A stretch of DNA of 64,000 nt, from assembly GCA_026122225.1 (NCBI GenBank), contig JANEZZ010002067.1, positions 1,860,001 through 1,924,000 on the forward strand, in the 5' to 3' direction. Below, piece after piece: positions 24,901 through 38,272 of the stretch. Numbering within the stretch: the stretch's first letter is position 1; every line of letters begins with the position of its first letter. A program made the translations under genes and the position numbers. Below the pieces are notes generated by a model, which saw only the letters and a list, made by a program, of their open reading frames with translations, did not search any database and was not told where the DNA came from. The DNA comes from Heloderma charlesbogerti (lineage: Eukaryota; Chordata; Lepidosauria; Squamata; Helodermatidae).

Positions 24901-27900
24901 AACAGGAATGTGGCCATCATGCGTGGGCCCAATGTTCATCAAGAGATTTCCCCCACATGAAACAGTTTCTACAAGTTGCTGAAATTTAGGAAGGAGAAAA
25001 AAACTTTTAAAAACCACATTGCAATATAAACATCAACACTGTCCAAAGTCTGAAGCATTTTAAAGACGGCATGTTTATGTAGGCTCTTAGGATTAAAATA
25101 ATGTTCCTGTTACGACAATGAATCTACAGTAAGGTTCTTGCAAACAAGATACAGCTGTTCAACCAGAGCTACGGATTCTGCGAAGTGTCACAGATCTCTT
25201 AGTTGTGGGCTCACCAATGCCTTCCTTAATACTTTTTTGGTGACCATTTGCACTATGTATGACATTGCCTGGCTCTATTACCTTTTCTCTACTACCTCCT
25301 AAGGCAAGTTCTCTTTGTTCCTGTGCTTCCTTTTGGATTTTATTTGCTTCTCTAATTTAGAGGTTATGGCTGAGATCTAGGGAAATGTGCATGCACAATT
25401 TTTTCATTACTTCTTTCTCAGGAAGTTCTCTGCAGAACCTCCCACCCCACGAACTCTTTAAAATTCCCTAATTTCACAAAGCATTTTGATACATTAAAAG
25501 CTCTAGCAACACATTATGTATTATAAAGCATTTCCATGCCTCCTCTCCTGTGCTGAAGGCCGCTCACAATAATACATCATAAAATAATAAAACCTAAAAC
25601 GTTCAAGATTTTACATGCATGAATGAAAGCTAATATACACAAGCTAAATTGCTGCAGCCCCTTCTAAAAGGTCATAAAGTATTGCCAAATTCTTCAGAGA
25701 AGCTGTTCCGCAACCCCAAGGCTCCTACTGAGAGAGCCCTGCTTCTTGAGGCACTGCTAGGCGATCTTCACTAGTGAAGAGGCAGAAATGAGCAGAGAAG
25801 TCTCTGAGCTATATAGGCCCAGTCCATGTGGGATTATAAAAGTTAAAATCACAACCTAGAATTGGCCTGGAAGTTGTTGAGTCACTGCAAAAACCAGCTG
25901 AATATGTCCTTGCCTCCTTGCTCAGAAACAGGTCGCAGCTTTCTGCACTGGCTGAAGCTTTACAAGAGGGAGTCAGTCATCTGTCCACTCCACCAGCCCT
26001 AGCATGGGCAGCACCTACATCCCCCAATTAAAATGTTTAATCATTTTCCCCATACAATCCAAGCAAAAACAAAAAGAGAGCATAGATAACATCATAAGAG
26101 GGAGAAAGAGCACAGAGGGGAGATGATGGCAGGGGATATTTGGATTGGAGAGAGGTGTCTGAAGTTGTATATCAGCCTTCTCCAACCTGATGCCCTCCAG
26201 ATGTTTTGGACCAACTCCCAACATTCCTGACCACTGGCCATGCTGGCTGGAGCTGATAGGAGTTGAAGTCCAAAACATCTGGAGGGCACCAGGTTGGGGA
26301 AGCCTGACATATACGAAAGAGGAGAAGCACTTCCTCTTTAAGAAGCTCGTACATCAAATATCCTACTGCCTGAAGCAGTACAACCTTTTTTTAAGGCTGG
26401 TTTTCAGAAAAACAAACTCTGGTTATTTTCCAAAAGAAGAAAAAACTGACAGCCCCACTTAATGATCAGGTTGTGCATTTGTCTCATTTTACCTTTACAA
26501 GCTCTTCAATTGTCAGGTAATCGCTCAATTGTGCATTCCTCCGGTATCCCCACGACTGTTTGTCGATCGTCATACAGTTTTCCCACTTATGGGGCAAAAG
26601 ATGTCCTGGGTTATATCGATCAGTGCAAGTGTAATATCCTCCATGTTTACACATACAGCCAGCTCCCCAGCGATCATTTGTTACAACAGTGTCCCGAACA
26701 GGGCTGAAAAGTTCAAACACATTCTTTATATTTAAGAGACATCACATTGGTAGGATTGTGCTGTTACTTATCTGCTTTTGAACCAGGAGCAGGGCATTCT
26801 TAGTGGTGGCCCCACATTTGTGGAATTTGCTCCCATCCACCAAAAATGTCCTGCAGTTCCATCATTACTAGTTTTCAAAAAAGAATTTTAAAGACTTTTA
26901 AAATTTCAATCTGTGTTTTATTAATTTTATTCAATGATGTCCTGTGGATTTTTAGTACTGTTGATCTTAGAGGTTCATGAATTTATTTTAGGAATGATGA
27001 TTTTACATTTGTATTATTGTATTATTATGTTCTATGTATTGTTTGTTTACTGCCTTGTGAGGGCTGTGAGTCCTGAAAGGTGGTTTAAAAAGCTGTTAGT
27101 AAATACATACATAAAATAAAATATGCTGCCTGAAATCCTGAGTCCCAGGCCTGCAGGGATCTTTTGACATCAACTATGAAAAATAAAGATCCACAAGCAA
27201 ACATATCTCTTTCCCTTCCTGTAGCTGCTAGCAGGAATACCCTGTCGCAATACAGCAGTTCAGCTAGATCACAGATTTTTTTAAACTGTCTCTGATCTTC
27301 TGTTATTTTCTGCTTCTGTTTAATATTTTAATGCTCAACTTTTATATTGTAATTGTTTTCTTCTTCTTAACCAGCCACATTGAGGTCTCTGGAGAAAAGG
27401 CAGGGTATAAGTTTTTTTATAAATAAATAAATTCTGAACTGTGTTTAAACATTAAGAGAAATGCTTCCAAAACTTTCCCTACCCATCTTTATCATTGGTA
27501 TACTGAGTTCTGGCTTACATGGTCTTCTTTCTTGGTCAGAATCATCTTTCTTCTGGATCTGATCTTCTGAATTTGCACAGACGCATGCAATTGTTACGTC
27601 CTTCACTCCAGTTCTTTCCCCCTCACTACTGAGGTCTTTGAGCTCTGCTTTTTGTTTTAATAGGAGGCACAGCAGAGCTAATACATGCAGTTTGCTATTT
27701 CCACATTCTTTCTGTTGGGTGAGATTCTTCCAGCTATATACGTTCTTGTCCTTTTCTGCACATTACCAAAAAATAAAATGTTTTATCAAACTGATTATCC
27801 ACTTCTTGATACAGAGGGGGGGAAATGAACAAACCACATGGTTTCTTTTGTAGCATACTACACTTGTGGGCTGCGAAGAGAAAACTCACTGGAAAAGACC

Positions 27901-30900
27901 CTGATGCTGGGAAAGATTGAAGGCAAAAGGAGAAGGGGATGGCAGAGGATGAGATGGCTAGATAGCATCACCGATGCAATGAATATGAACCTGAGCACAC
28001 TCTGGGACAGAGCGGAGGACAGGAGGGTCTGGCGTGCTGTGATCCATGGGGTCACAAAGAGTCGTACACGACTGAACGACTGAACAACAACACACTTGTG
28101 GGGATTCTACATATACTTCCATAGACTCTTTTGAAATATCAAAATTAAAGAAAATCTCTGCCTTAGAAATGCCAATTTTTTAAAGACACCAATCCACCCC
28201 AAATATCTAAGGTCTTTTGCACCAGTTTTGAAAAAGTGGGAGTCCTCTTTTGAGTATCTGACACTTGTTCCTTTTGGCCCCAAGACATGTCACAGAAGCT
28301 TAAATCCCTCAGCACTGACCTCAGAACGTATTTGTACTAGAATGGCCAGCTGAAGGAAGACCAGAAATAGGAGCTTGGCATCGATAAGAAGTATTCTGCT
28401 ATCACTCCAGCGAGTCATATAAAGGGACACATTCATTTCTTAAATTTTGCTCAGCATTTGGCAACATCCCAACAAGTACCCAGAGATGGACACAGTCCTA
28501 AAAATGTCAGTGGCGGTCAAGCATGAAGTAGCATGACCTGGTCCATTATGCCACATTCCAGGAGAAGCGTGAGAACCATGTTCTTGTCTTCCTCCTCATT
28601 TTGTCAATGGAGCCATTTTGGTTGGGGTTTGTTAATTTGTGGGAAGGGAAAAGAAGTAGGTAAAAATACGCTGCTCTTTATTTAATAACTCATGGGTGGC
28701 ATTAAGCAGAGACCTAGATTTTTGGCAGCTCCTGTTGTCCTCCAAACACTGAAACAACAGGGACCTCTGCTTCCCAAATGTCCGTTGAAAAGTTAGCAGT
28801 GCATTTTTGTTTTTGTTCATTTACTCTATTGATGCCAACGCCAACCCAGCCTTTGAGGCAGAGGTGTCACACACACTGCATCCAAAATCAATTTTAAAAA
28901 AATCAGTGCAAAGTTGCCAACATACACTTGCTTATGCATGCATGTAAATGTGCTGAAATGCTGGTTTGTTGTTGTTTATTTGCTCAGTCGCTTCCGACTC
29001 TTCATGACTTCATGGACCAGCCCATGCCAGAGCTTCCTGTCGGCTGTCGCCACCCCCAGCTCCCCCAAGGTCGAGTCCGTCACCTCCAGAATATCATCCA
29101 TCCATCCATCCTGCCCTTGGTCGGCCCCTCTTCCTTTGGCCTTCCACTTTCCCTAGCATCAGCATCTTCTCCAGGGTATCCTGTCTTCTCATTACTGTGG
29201 CCAAAGTACTTCAGTTTTGCCTTTAATATCATTCCCTCTAGTGAGCAGTCTGGCTTTATTTCCTGGAGTATGGACTGGTTTGATCTTCTTGCAGTCCAAG
29301 GCACTCTCAGAATTTTCCTCCAGCACCACAGTTCAAAAGCATCTATCTTCCTTCGCTCAGCCTTCTTTATGGTCCAGCTCTCGCAGCCATAGGTTACTCC
29401 GGGGAATACCATTGCTTGAACTATGCGGACCTTTGTTGTCAGTGTGATGTCTCTGCTCTTCACTATTTTATTAAGATTTGTCACTGCCCTCCTCCCAAGA
29501 AGTAAACGTCTTCTGATTTCCTGGCTGCAGTCAGCATCTGCAGTAATCTTTGCCTGTCACTGCCTCCACATTTTCTCCCTCTATTTGCCAGTTATCAGCC
29601 AAGCTGGTTGCCACAATCTTGGTTTTTTTGAGGTTTAACTACAACCCAGCTTTTGCACTTTCTTCTTTCACCTTCGTCATAAGGTTCCTCAGCTCCTCCT
29701 TGCTTTCAGCCATCAAAGTGGTATCATCTGCATATCTGTGATTGTTAATGTTTCTTCCAGCGATTTTAATTCCAGCCTTGGATTCATCAAGCCCAGCACG
29801 TCGCATGATGTGTTCTGCGTACAGGTTGAATAAGTAGGGTGAGAGTATACAACCCTGCCATACTCCTTTCCCAATCTTAAACCAGTCTGTTGTTCCGTGG
29901 CCTGTTCTTACCGTTGCTACTTGGTTGTTATACAGATTCCTCAGGAGGCAGACAAGATGACTTGGTATCTCCATACCACCAAGAACTTGCCACAATTTGT
30001 TATGATCTGCACAGTCAAAGGCTTTAGAATAGTCAATAAAACAGAACAGATGTTTTTCTCCCTGGCTTTCCTGGCTCCCAGAAAAACTCCCTGGCTTTCT
30101 CCATTATCCAGCGGATATTGGCAATTTGGTCTCTAGTTTCTCTGTCTTTTCGAAACCCAGCTTGTACATCTGGCAATTCTCGTTCCATGAATTGCTGGAG
30201 TCTACCTTGCAAGATCTTGAGCATTACCTTACTGGCATGTGAAATCAGTGCCACTGTTCGATAGTTTGAGAAATGCTGGTAGGAGAGAAAAAACTGAATA
30301 GAGGGAACGGACATTGTGGTAATAACAGTGTGTGCCAGTGGGCATGTATCTATTTGCTGATAGGTTTTTGCTCTTGCAGAAGACTGTTTCATGCACTGAA
30401 TAGTATTATCCTTTATCCATGTACCATAGCGCTTATGTAGAGATGCAAAAAATAATACTAGTAAAATTATGGCAAAGCAAAGTGCAGATGTGCACAAAGC
30501 AGATGTGCCAATTCTGAAATTATCAGAGAAATTTTCCACGAATAACATAAGAGATACTGGGAAACCCAGGACAAAATAGAGCCATAAAACAATAATGGGA
30601 CACCTATAAGAGCCCTCTTATACAGATTTACCTGAAAGTAAGTCCCACTGAACTTAATGGGGCTTACGTCTGAGTAAAGTAGATATATAGGACTGTGCTG
30701 TTAATCGTCTGCCTTTGAACTAATAACATTTAAATATATTTATATAGAACCAAAACTTCAACAAAGACGCCTTTTTGAGGAAAGTGTGGAATAGCTTACA
30801 TCTCAAGAAACAAAAGATACCACTCATTTCTAATATTTATTTTTCATTTCTTATTACAGTCACACCACAAGCAAAATTATTTATTTTATTCCTTTTTAAC

Positions 30901-32093
30901 CGGTGTGTTTTAATTTATATGGTTGTTTTAATTATGTAACATTTTATCTGTATTTTATTACTGTTAGCTAACTTGAGCAGCATCTTTAGTGAAAAGGCCG
31001 AATATGAATTAAAATCAATAAAGTGACCAAAACAAAACTTCAAACAGATGACTAGTCAACTGACAATTCTTTAACTGGTAGAAAGGCCTCCTATTTTCAT
31101 AACATAAAAAAACTCTATAGAGTATTTAATTAATGGGCAAGCCCTTAGACTTGCTTGAAATGCTTAAATAACATTTACAGTGATATGTATGCAACAAGTT
31201 AGGAGGCAATCCCATGCATATTTAGACAAAAAAAAGTGGCTGGCTGGGGAATGCTGGGAGTTGTAGCACTTTTTTCTGCCTAAACATGGATAGTATTGTG
31301 CCCTTAGGGTCTTATCCAGCCCCTCAAACATGGCTCTCCATTGTATGGGGTGGGGGGCAGCTTCCAACAAGAGATGAAAGATCAATCAGTGGAAGGACTC
31401 TGAGGTGCAAAGCAGTGTGTGCGGAAAGGGGAAATGAGAATGCAGCAGACTGGGTTGCCCCATTTGGCTGCCTTTAGACAAGTTTCCAGCAACTTTGGGC
31501 GAAATCTCTGAAATCCTATCGTCTGAAAGGAGGGAGTGAGGGCTTTGTGTAATTTCACTAACCCACTTTTAAAACTGCAAGTTGTGCAACTAGCTTAGAA
31601 ACCCCAAGCACTGGAAACCCCAGTCAGAGCCCCCATTCACATGCAACGGCAGCAAATTGTGAGTTAAATAACCCATGATTTGCTACAATATGTGCCATGG
31701 ACATTTTGAATATGCAACTTTTAATCAGCCTGACTGGAGGTTGCTCCACAAACCCAGACACTATGGGTTAATCGTGGGTTAAACAACCCACAGTTAACTA
31801 ACAATTGTAGGTGAACTTTGGGTTATTTAACTCAGAGTTAATCCATAGTGTCCAGGTTCACACATCACAGAGCAACCTCCAATCAGGCTGATCAGAGTTC
31901 AAATATTCAGAATGGCGGCAGCACACAGTTAACCTGCAATTTGCCACTGTTATGTGCAAACCAGGTCAGAGAGCGCATAACAGTCTCACCTAAAGAGGCA
32001 GCAAAGACATTTATACAACATAGCCCACCAAAAGCCTGCAATGATTGGCTGGCCACAAGAGACATTCCAAAGCCACAAGGTAGTATAAAACAC

Positions 32094-32160
<67 letters not shown>

Positions 32161-35100
32161 CACACACACATAGTATCTTATTGTAGATAACTACATTAGA
32201 ATTTGTATTATCAAATGCTTAATTAACAGTGCAATTCTAGGCAAACTCAGCAGTAAGTCCCAATGAACTCCAGGTAAGTATGAACATGCAGCCTAAAACA
32301 ATGAGGTGTAGAAAAGGTTATGAAAAGCAGCAGTTAGGACACAGTCTTTCTTCAAACATTATAGTTAAATGCATGATTTCAATGAAAAAAAAAGTGACAC
32401 ACCTTTCATTATAAAGCCAAGCTAGGAAGCCAGTGCTGTTCCAATAAGTGTCTGGGGCTCTCGCATCTCCATCTGACCAGAGAATTTCTGGATGGTACTG
32501 GTTCACAATCTCGTACAGCTCCGGGAGCGACTTGGCACTTGGAAATTGTTTTTTTGTGAATACACTGGCAGCATCATCAAGGAAGAGAGGATTGAACCAT
32601 TCAAATAGCGAGTGATACAGCCCAAAGTGTAAGCCAGTTCTCTTTCGAATGGATGATGCCAACTCAGCCACAATGTCCCGTTTTGGTCCAACATCAACGG
32701 AATTCCAAGCCCAAGAATATTTTGATCCCCACAGAGTAAAACCTAGAAAATGAAATAAGATTAATAAGAAGTATTGTGAATATGTTGCATTTGTTTTGCA
32801 ATCCTGTTTATTTGAGTACCTATCAAAATACATTGGCTGTTAGAGTGCACCCAAATGCATCTGTTGTTTCCTAAAGTGAGGAAAAACCAAGTATGACTGA
32901 GGAACCAGTAGGATGCAGTGGACAGAGCAGTTTGAATCTCCATGCAGCTGTTGGGTAACACAAGGGCCGTCACTCACTCAGCCTAAACTATCTCACAGGG
33001 TTCTTAGGAGGATAAAATGGGATAATCCCCTCTATGGCATCCTCCTTGGAGAAAGTATGGGATACAAATCATCATCACCTACTTCCTTGTAGGGCTTGAT
33101 ACTACAGAAAGAAATGTTTATATTCTAAGTAGAGGAATGAGGAAGCCCAACCAAGGCATTTCTTCTTCTAAAATAAATAAACCAAACTACTGAGATCTGA
33201 AAGAAATACATTCAGTTTACCTTCATGGTGTTTTGATGTCAAGACAACATATTTGGCACCTGAAGCATCAAAAATGTCTGCCCACTGGTTGGCATCAAAA
33301 AACTCAGCTGTAAACAAAGGGCCAAAATCTTCATAACTGAATCCAGGAGGGTAGTTTTTCTTCATAAATGTTACATAAGGTTCCCTCATTTCTTTCTGCC
33401 AATACCACCTGCAAAGGAAAAACAGCTCATAGTATCTGCACACAAAGGCACTAATAGTAGTAAGAAGTTCCCAAATAACAGGCTCAAACATGGTCTGGCA
33501 CAAATTCATACAGGTGTCTTGAACAAGTGGCATTTACTATGTGAGCAGATTGTGTAATCTGCACATCATGGGGAGTAACCAATGCTGCCTGCATGCTAGC
33601 AGGACTCACCACTAGCACAATGGGAAGCTAGAGGTTCCTCTTCTAACGGGGAAGAGCAGAACGGACCAGAAGGGAGCTCTACTGCCCTGTCCTGGAAACT
33701 AGGGTTTCCAGGATTGCTTTCAGAAGCGCTAGTTCCTGTTGTGCTCGTGGTAGGTCCTGCAGGTGCAAGAGAACTAGTGGAGTCATAATGGCAGTATTGG
33801 ATACTGCCCAGAGGCTTTAGTGTAAAGTGCAGAAACCAGTATCCAAGGCTGAGCTTGACACATACTGAGAATTTCAGGATGCCCTCTCAACACAAAGGTT
33901 TCTAGGCTTCGTGATCACCAAATGGTTTTGGACATGGCTGTATGTATTGAAAATTCAAGAACCAAATTGAATTTTGCAGAGCGTTGAGGTGGGGTACCCT
34001 CCAGAGCTCCCTGTCTATCTTTTCCATAAGTTCTACTCCATTTATTTTCCATCACTCCAGTCCTTTAAAGAAAGAAAAAAATGCTTTGCAAATCTGAACC
34101 CTGGTGGCATAGTTATGCAAAAGGAATTTATGCAAATTTAAGTATGCATCTATACCAACCTTGCCTAACCTGGTGTCCTCCAGATGTGTTGGACTACAAC
34201 TGGGGATGATGGAACTGTAGTCCAACACATCTGGAGGGCACCAGGATGGGAAGGCTGATCTATGCTCTCAAACATCAGTCCTCTACTACAAGAACAAATA
34301 CTTCACTTCTATATTCTGAACAATGCCAGCTCATTTTACTCCTCATGGAGTTGGCACTGCAGATGACAGAAAAACACTAGATTTTATTGCTGAAGTAAAC
34401 TACTGATAGTTGACAGCATGTTGTAGGGCAGTGAAGTTAAGGTGAGACAAAAGCTGCTGGTTAAAAAATTAATATGAGTCTCCTTTCTCCTTGTACAGGT
34501 AACTCTTTGCAGAGTAAAGGTTTAGCCTTGAGAAGAGGCTAAGAGGCTAAACTTCAAGGTTTAGCCTTGAGAAGAGAAGACTGAGAGGAGATATGATAGC
34601 ACTCTTCAAGTACTTGAAAGGCTGTCTCAGAGAAGAAGGCCAGGATCTCTTCTTGATCATCCCAGAGTGCAGGACACGGAATAATGGGCTCAAGTTACAG
34701 GAAGCCAGATTCCGGCTGAACATCAGGAAAAACTTCCTGACTGTTAGAGCAATACGACAATGGAACCAATTACCTAGGGAGGTGGTGGGCTCTCCCACAC
34801 TGGAGGCGTTCAAGACAAGGCTGGACAGCCATCTGTCAGGGATGCTCTGACTTGGATTCCTGCATTGAGCGGGGGGTTGGACTGGATGGCCTTGTAGGCC
34901 CCTTCCAACCCTACTATTCTATGATTCTATGAGTAAGATATAAAGAAAATATAAAGAAAAAATTATTCTGCTAATAGTTAAACCTGAGTCACCTCACTGC
35001 ATAGAATGCCTACCAAAAATGAGTAAACATATTTGGCAGAGCGATCCAATGCACATGTCTACTAAGAAGCATGCCCCAGAGTTCAATGGGATTTACTCTC

Positions 35101-37501
35101 AGGTGTACAGTATACTTGAGCACACTCCGGGAGAGAGTGGAGGACAGGAAGGCATGGTGTGCTATGGTCCATGGGGTCATGAAGAGTCGGACACGACTTA
35201 ACGACTGAACAACAATACATATCTACTTAGAATCATGTCCCATTGAGTTCAGTAAACTTTACACACAGGTAGGTGTATACGATTGGAGCCTTAGTCAGAA
35301 TCCTAAAACTCTACAGCTGGTATAAACATAGGATTGCGCTATAAATGCATTACAAATTCTGCTCTGAGTTTAGGTGTCCGATCACCAGCTTAACTTCAAA
35401 TATGGCTCTTGGTTCCAAACATTTCTCAGATTTCAAGAGCACTTACTGCTGTTTGTTTGTTTTTAATTAAGAATTGGGTTGTGTGTGTTTTTTAAATTGA
35501 GCTCAGCTTCTGAAACTGAGTTTCAACCACCACCACCAGTTAAGATAGGGCAAAACTTGTGGACCAACCGCCAGACTGGGCACTGGCCCTTCCTAAGTAG
35601 GAAGCTCTGTAAAAGGCTTTTTGTTCAGGCAGCAGTGGTCCTCTTAGGAGCTCTGGTTTGCTCATTAGCTTCGACTCTTGGCATGACCCTCAGCACTGAC
35701 CCTCTGAAACAATCCCTGGATTCACTGTGACAGCTGCCTATGGTTCAACCCTACATCAGCATCAACTGGATCTAATAGATTTGATGACCTGTGCCTATCA
35801 GTACAGCAGTGAACTTGGGCCACCTACAGAGGAGGCGATCGGCCCTGTTACACAGAAAAGTATTGATTATTTATTATTAAATTTATTTATTATTAAATTT
35901 ATTAATCGCCCATCTGGCTGGTCACCCAGCCACTCTGGGCGATGTACAACATACAATAAAAACAGTTTAAAACAATAAAATTCTACAATAAAAATATTTT
36001 CTAAAATACCCTAACCCACCCCAAATGCCTGATTAAAGCCTTCCCCATGCTAGCATCCTCCAGGTGCGTTGGACCAAAACTCCCAGCATTCCCATGCTGG
36101 CTGGGGGATGCCGGGAGTTGTAGTCTAACACACTGGAGGATGCCAGCACAGGGAAGGCTGGTTTATAAGTTTAAAAAAGAAAAAGAGAGCCCAAAATAGT
36201 CTAACGAGGACTGAGAATGCTTTTACTCTCCAGAAGCCACAGAATGGTAATGGCAGTTGAGTATCAGTTGGGGTGGGGGTGGGGGGTTGTCTCCAGTCTA
36301 TAGCAACTTTAGACTCAGGGTGGGTGTTCACTCGCCCTCCCTGGGAGATGTATGTTGTGAGGGACATATCCCTCAACCCCAGTTCTTCCCAACTCTCCCA
36401 TCCAGCATAGCGGGGGCCAGGGGGGGGGGGTGGAGGGGAGAGAGAGAATGGTATATTGTAGAGGTTGGGTTTAGGGCTAGAAGAGCAGCTTCCTGGTCAG
36501 CTGGGAAGCTTCCAGATGGATGGCTCCTAGTGCTACCAATCAGAAGGTAGAATGCAGGTATTCTGTCTTCTCCTTTTTAATGGATTTTCAACGGTAAGAA
36601 AAAGAGAGTAGAAGATGACAACATCCAGAACCCCCACAAAATTCTGTGAATGAGGTAAGGCAATGGTGCAATCAAAGCCTCATCTGGAAGCACCCTAAGG
36701 GCCAAAAGAGACATTACTTTAAATCTGTGCTTAGCAGCTATGGCTCCCATTTTTACTCTAGAAAAGGTGCAGGGCCCCCAATCCAGATCTTAAAAGCCCT
36801 CCCTGCCTGCCATGCTAAGGTCCTGTGCCTACTCCAAAAGAAATATGTGAAAAAGATGTAGCTGCAAGACACAGATGTAAAGTAATGTCTGTTTTGGCTC
36901 TAAGTGAACAGGAAACTGCTCATCTAGTTCCTGAGCTCAGCACTTATGTGATTGTTAGTGGAGGTTGCAGACGTTTATCCTTGTAGGCCTCTAACTTATA
37001 AGTGCCTCTGAACACATTGTTGTTGTTGTTCAGTCGTGTCCGACTCTTCGTGACCCCATGGACCATAGCACGCCAGGCCTTCCTGTCCTGCACTCTCTCC
37101 CGGAGCATGCTCAAGTTCATATTCATTGCATCCGTGATGCTATCTAGCCATCTCATCCTCTGCCGTCCCCTTCTCCTTTTGCCTTCAGTCTTTCCCAGCA
37201 TCAGGGTCTTTTCCAGAGAGTTTTCTCTTCGTGTTAGGTGGCCAAAATATTTGAGCTTCAGCTTCAGTATCTGTCCTTCCAATGAGCACTCAGGGTTGAT
37301 TTCCTTTAGGATGGACTGATTTGACCTCCTTGCAGTCCAGGGGACTCGTAAGAGTCTTCTCCAGCACCACAGTTCGAAAGCATCAATTCTTCGGCGCTCA
37401 GCCTTCCTTATAGTCCAGCTCTCACAGCCATACACATACAGAGTACTAAAAGCTACAGTGAACCCTCTCCACATACAGAGAGAGAGAGAGAGAGAGAGAG
37501 A

Positions 37502-37547
<46 letters not shown>

Positions 37548-38241
37548 ATAAACACACACACACACAGATACACACACATTTACTTTAAGGGCTCCAGCTA
37601 GGTTTATATCCAGCACTTCCAAACTTAAACATTAACTACTGACTATTAGTCACAAGATTTCTTGAGGAAGTAAACGCCTTTTACCCACGAACGGCGCACG
37701 CGAATAGGACTGCGCTGGCTGTTTCTACAAGTCACTTTCGTAAAGAGATGAGCAGTCCGGTCTAACACAGCATCTCATGGGCCGGGGCCCTTTTGAGATC
37801 CGGAGCGGGGCCCCTGCGCCTACTTTTCTGCGCGAACAGGAAAAGAAAGAGGCGTAGCTCTTAGATACGGACCGAACCGCGACGCCTGCGTCGACCTTTC
37901 AGCTCCTCTCTCCTCCCCCCGCCCCCGGCTTCTCGGGACCGCGCTTCCTTCCCGCGGCGAGGCAGCGGGCTCGGAGGGGCCGTGGAGCGGCGGGGAAGGC
38001 AGGGCGGAGGGCGCGTGCAGCGGGGGAGCTCACCAAAACCACTCGCTGCCGAAGCTGGGCACCGAGAACACGCCCCAGTGGACAAAAACGCCGAACTTGG
38101 CTTCGTCGAACCAGTCGGGGAGCGGCCTGGAATCCAGCGACTGCCAGGTGGGGTCATAGCGGGCGGCGGCCCCCTGCGCGGGGAGCAGTTGGCCGAAGAG
38201 GAGCAGCAGCAGCCGGAGGAGGAGAGCGGGCGAGGGCAGGA

Positions 38242-38272
<31 letters not shown>

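Noticed and set aside
24682..25017. FUCA2 ending in this exon with a short C-terminus
   Set aside because: The open frame continues past GVW into the intron, but a donor at 24787 and well-matched exons at 22202-22094 and 19102-18962 restore the normal C-terminal domain.
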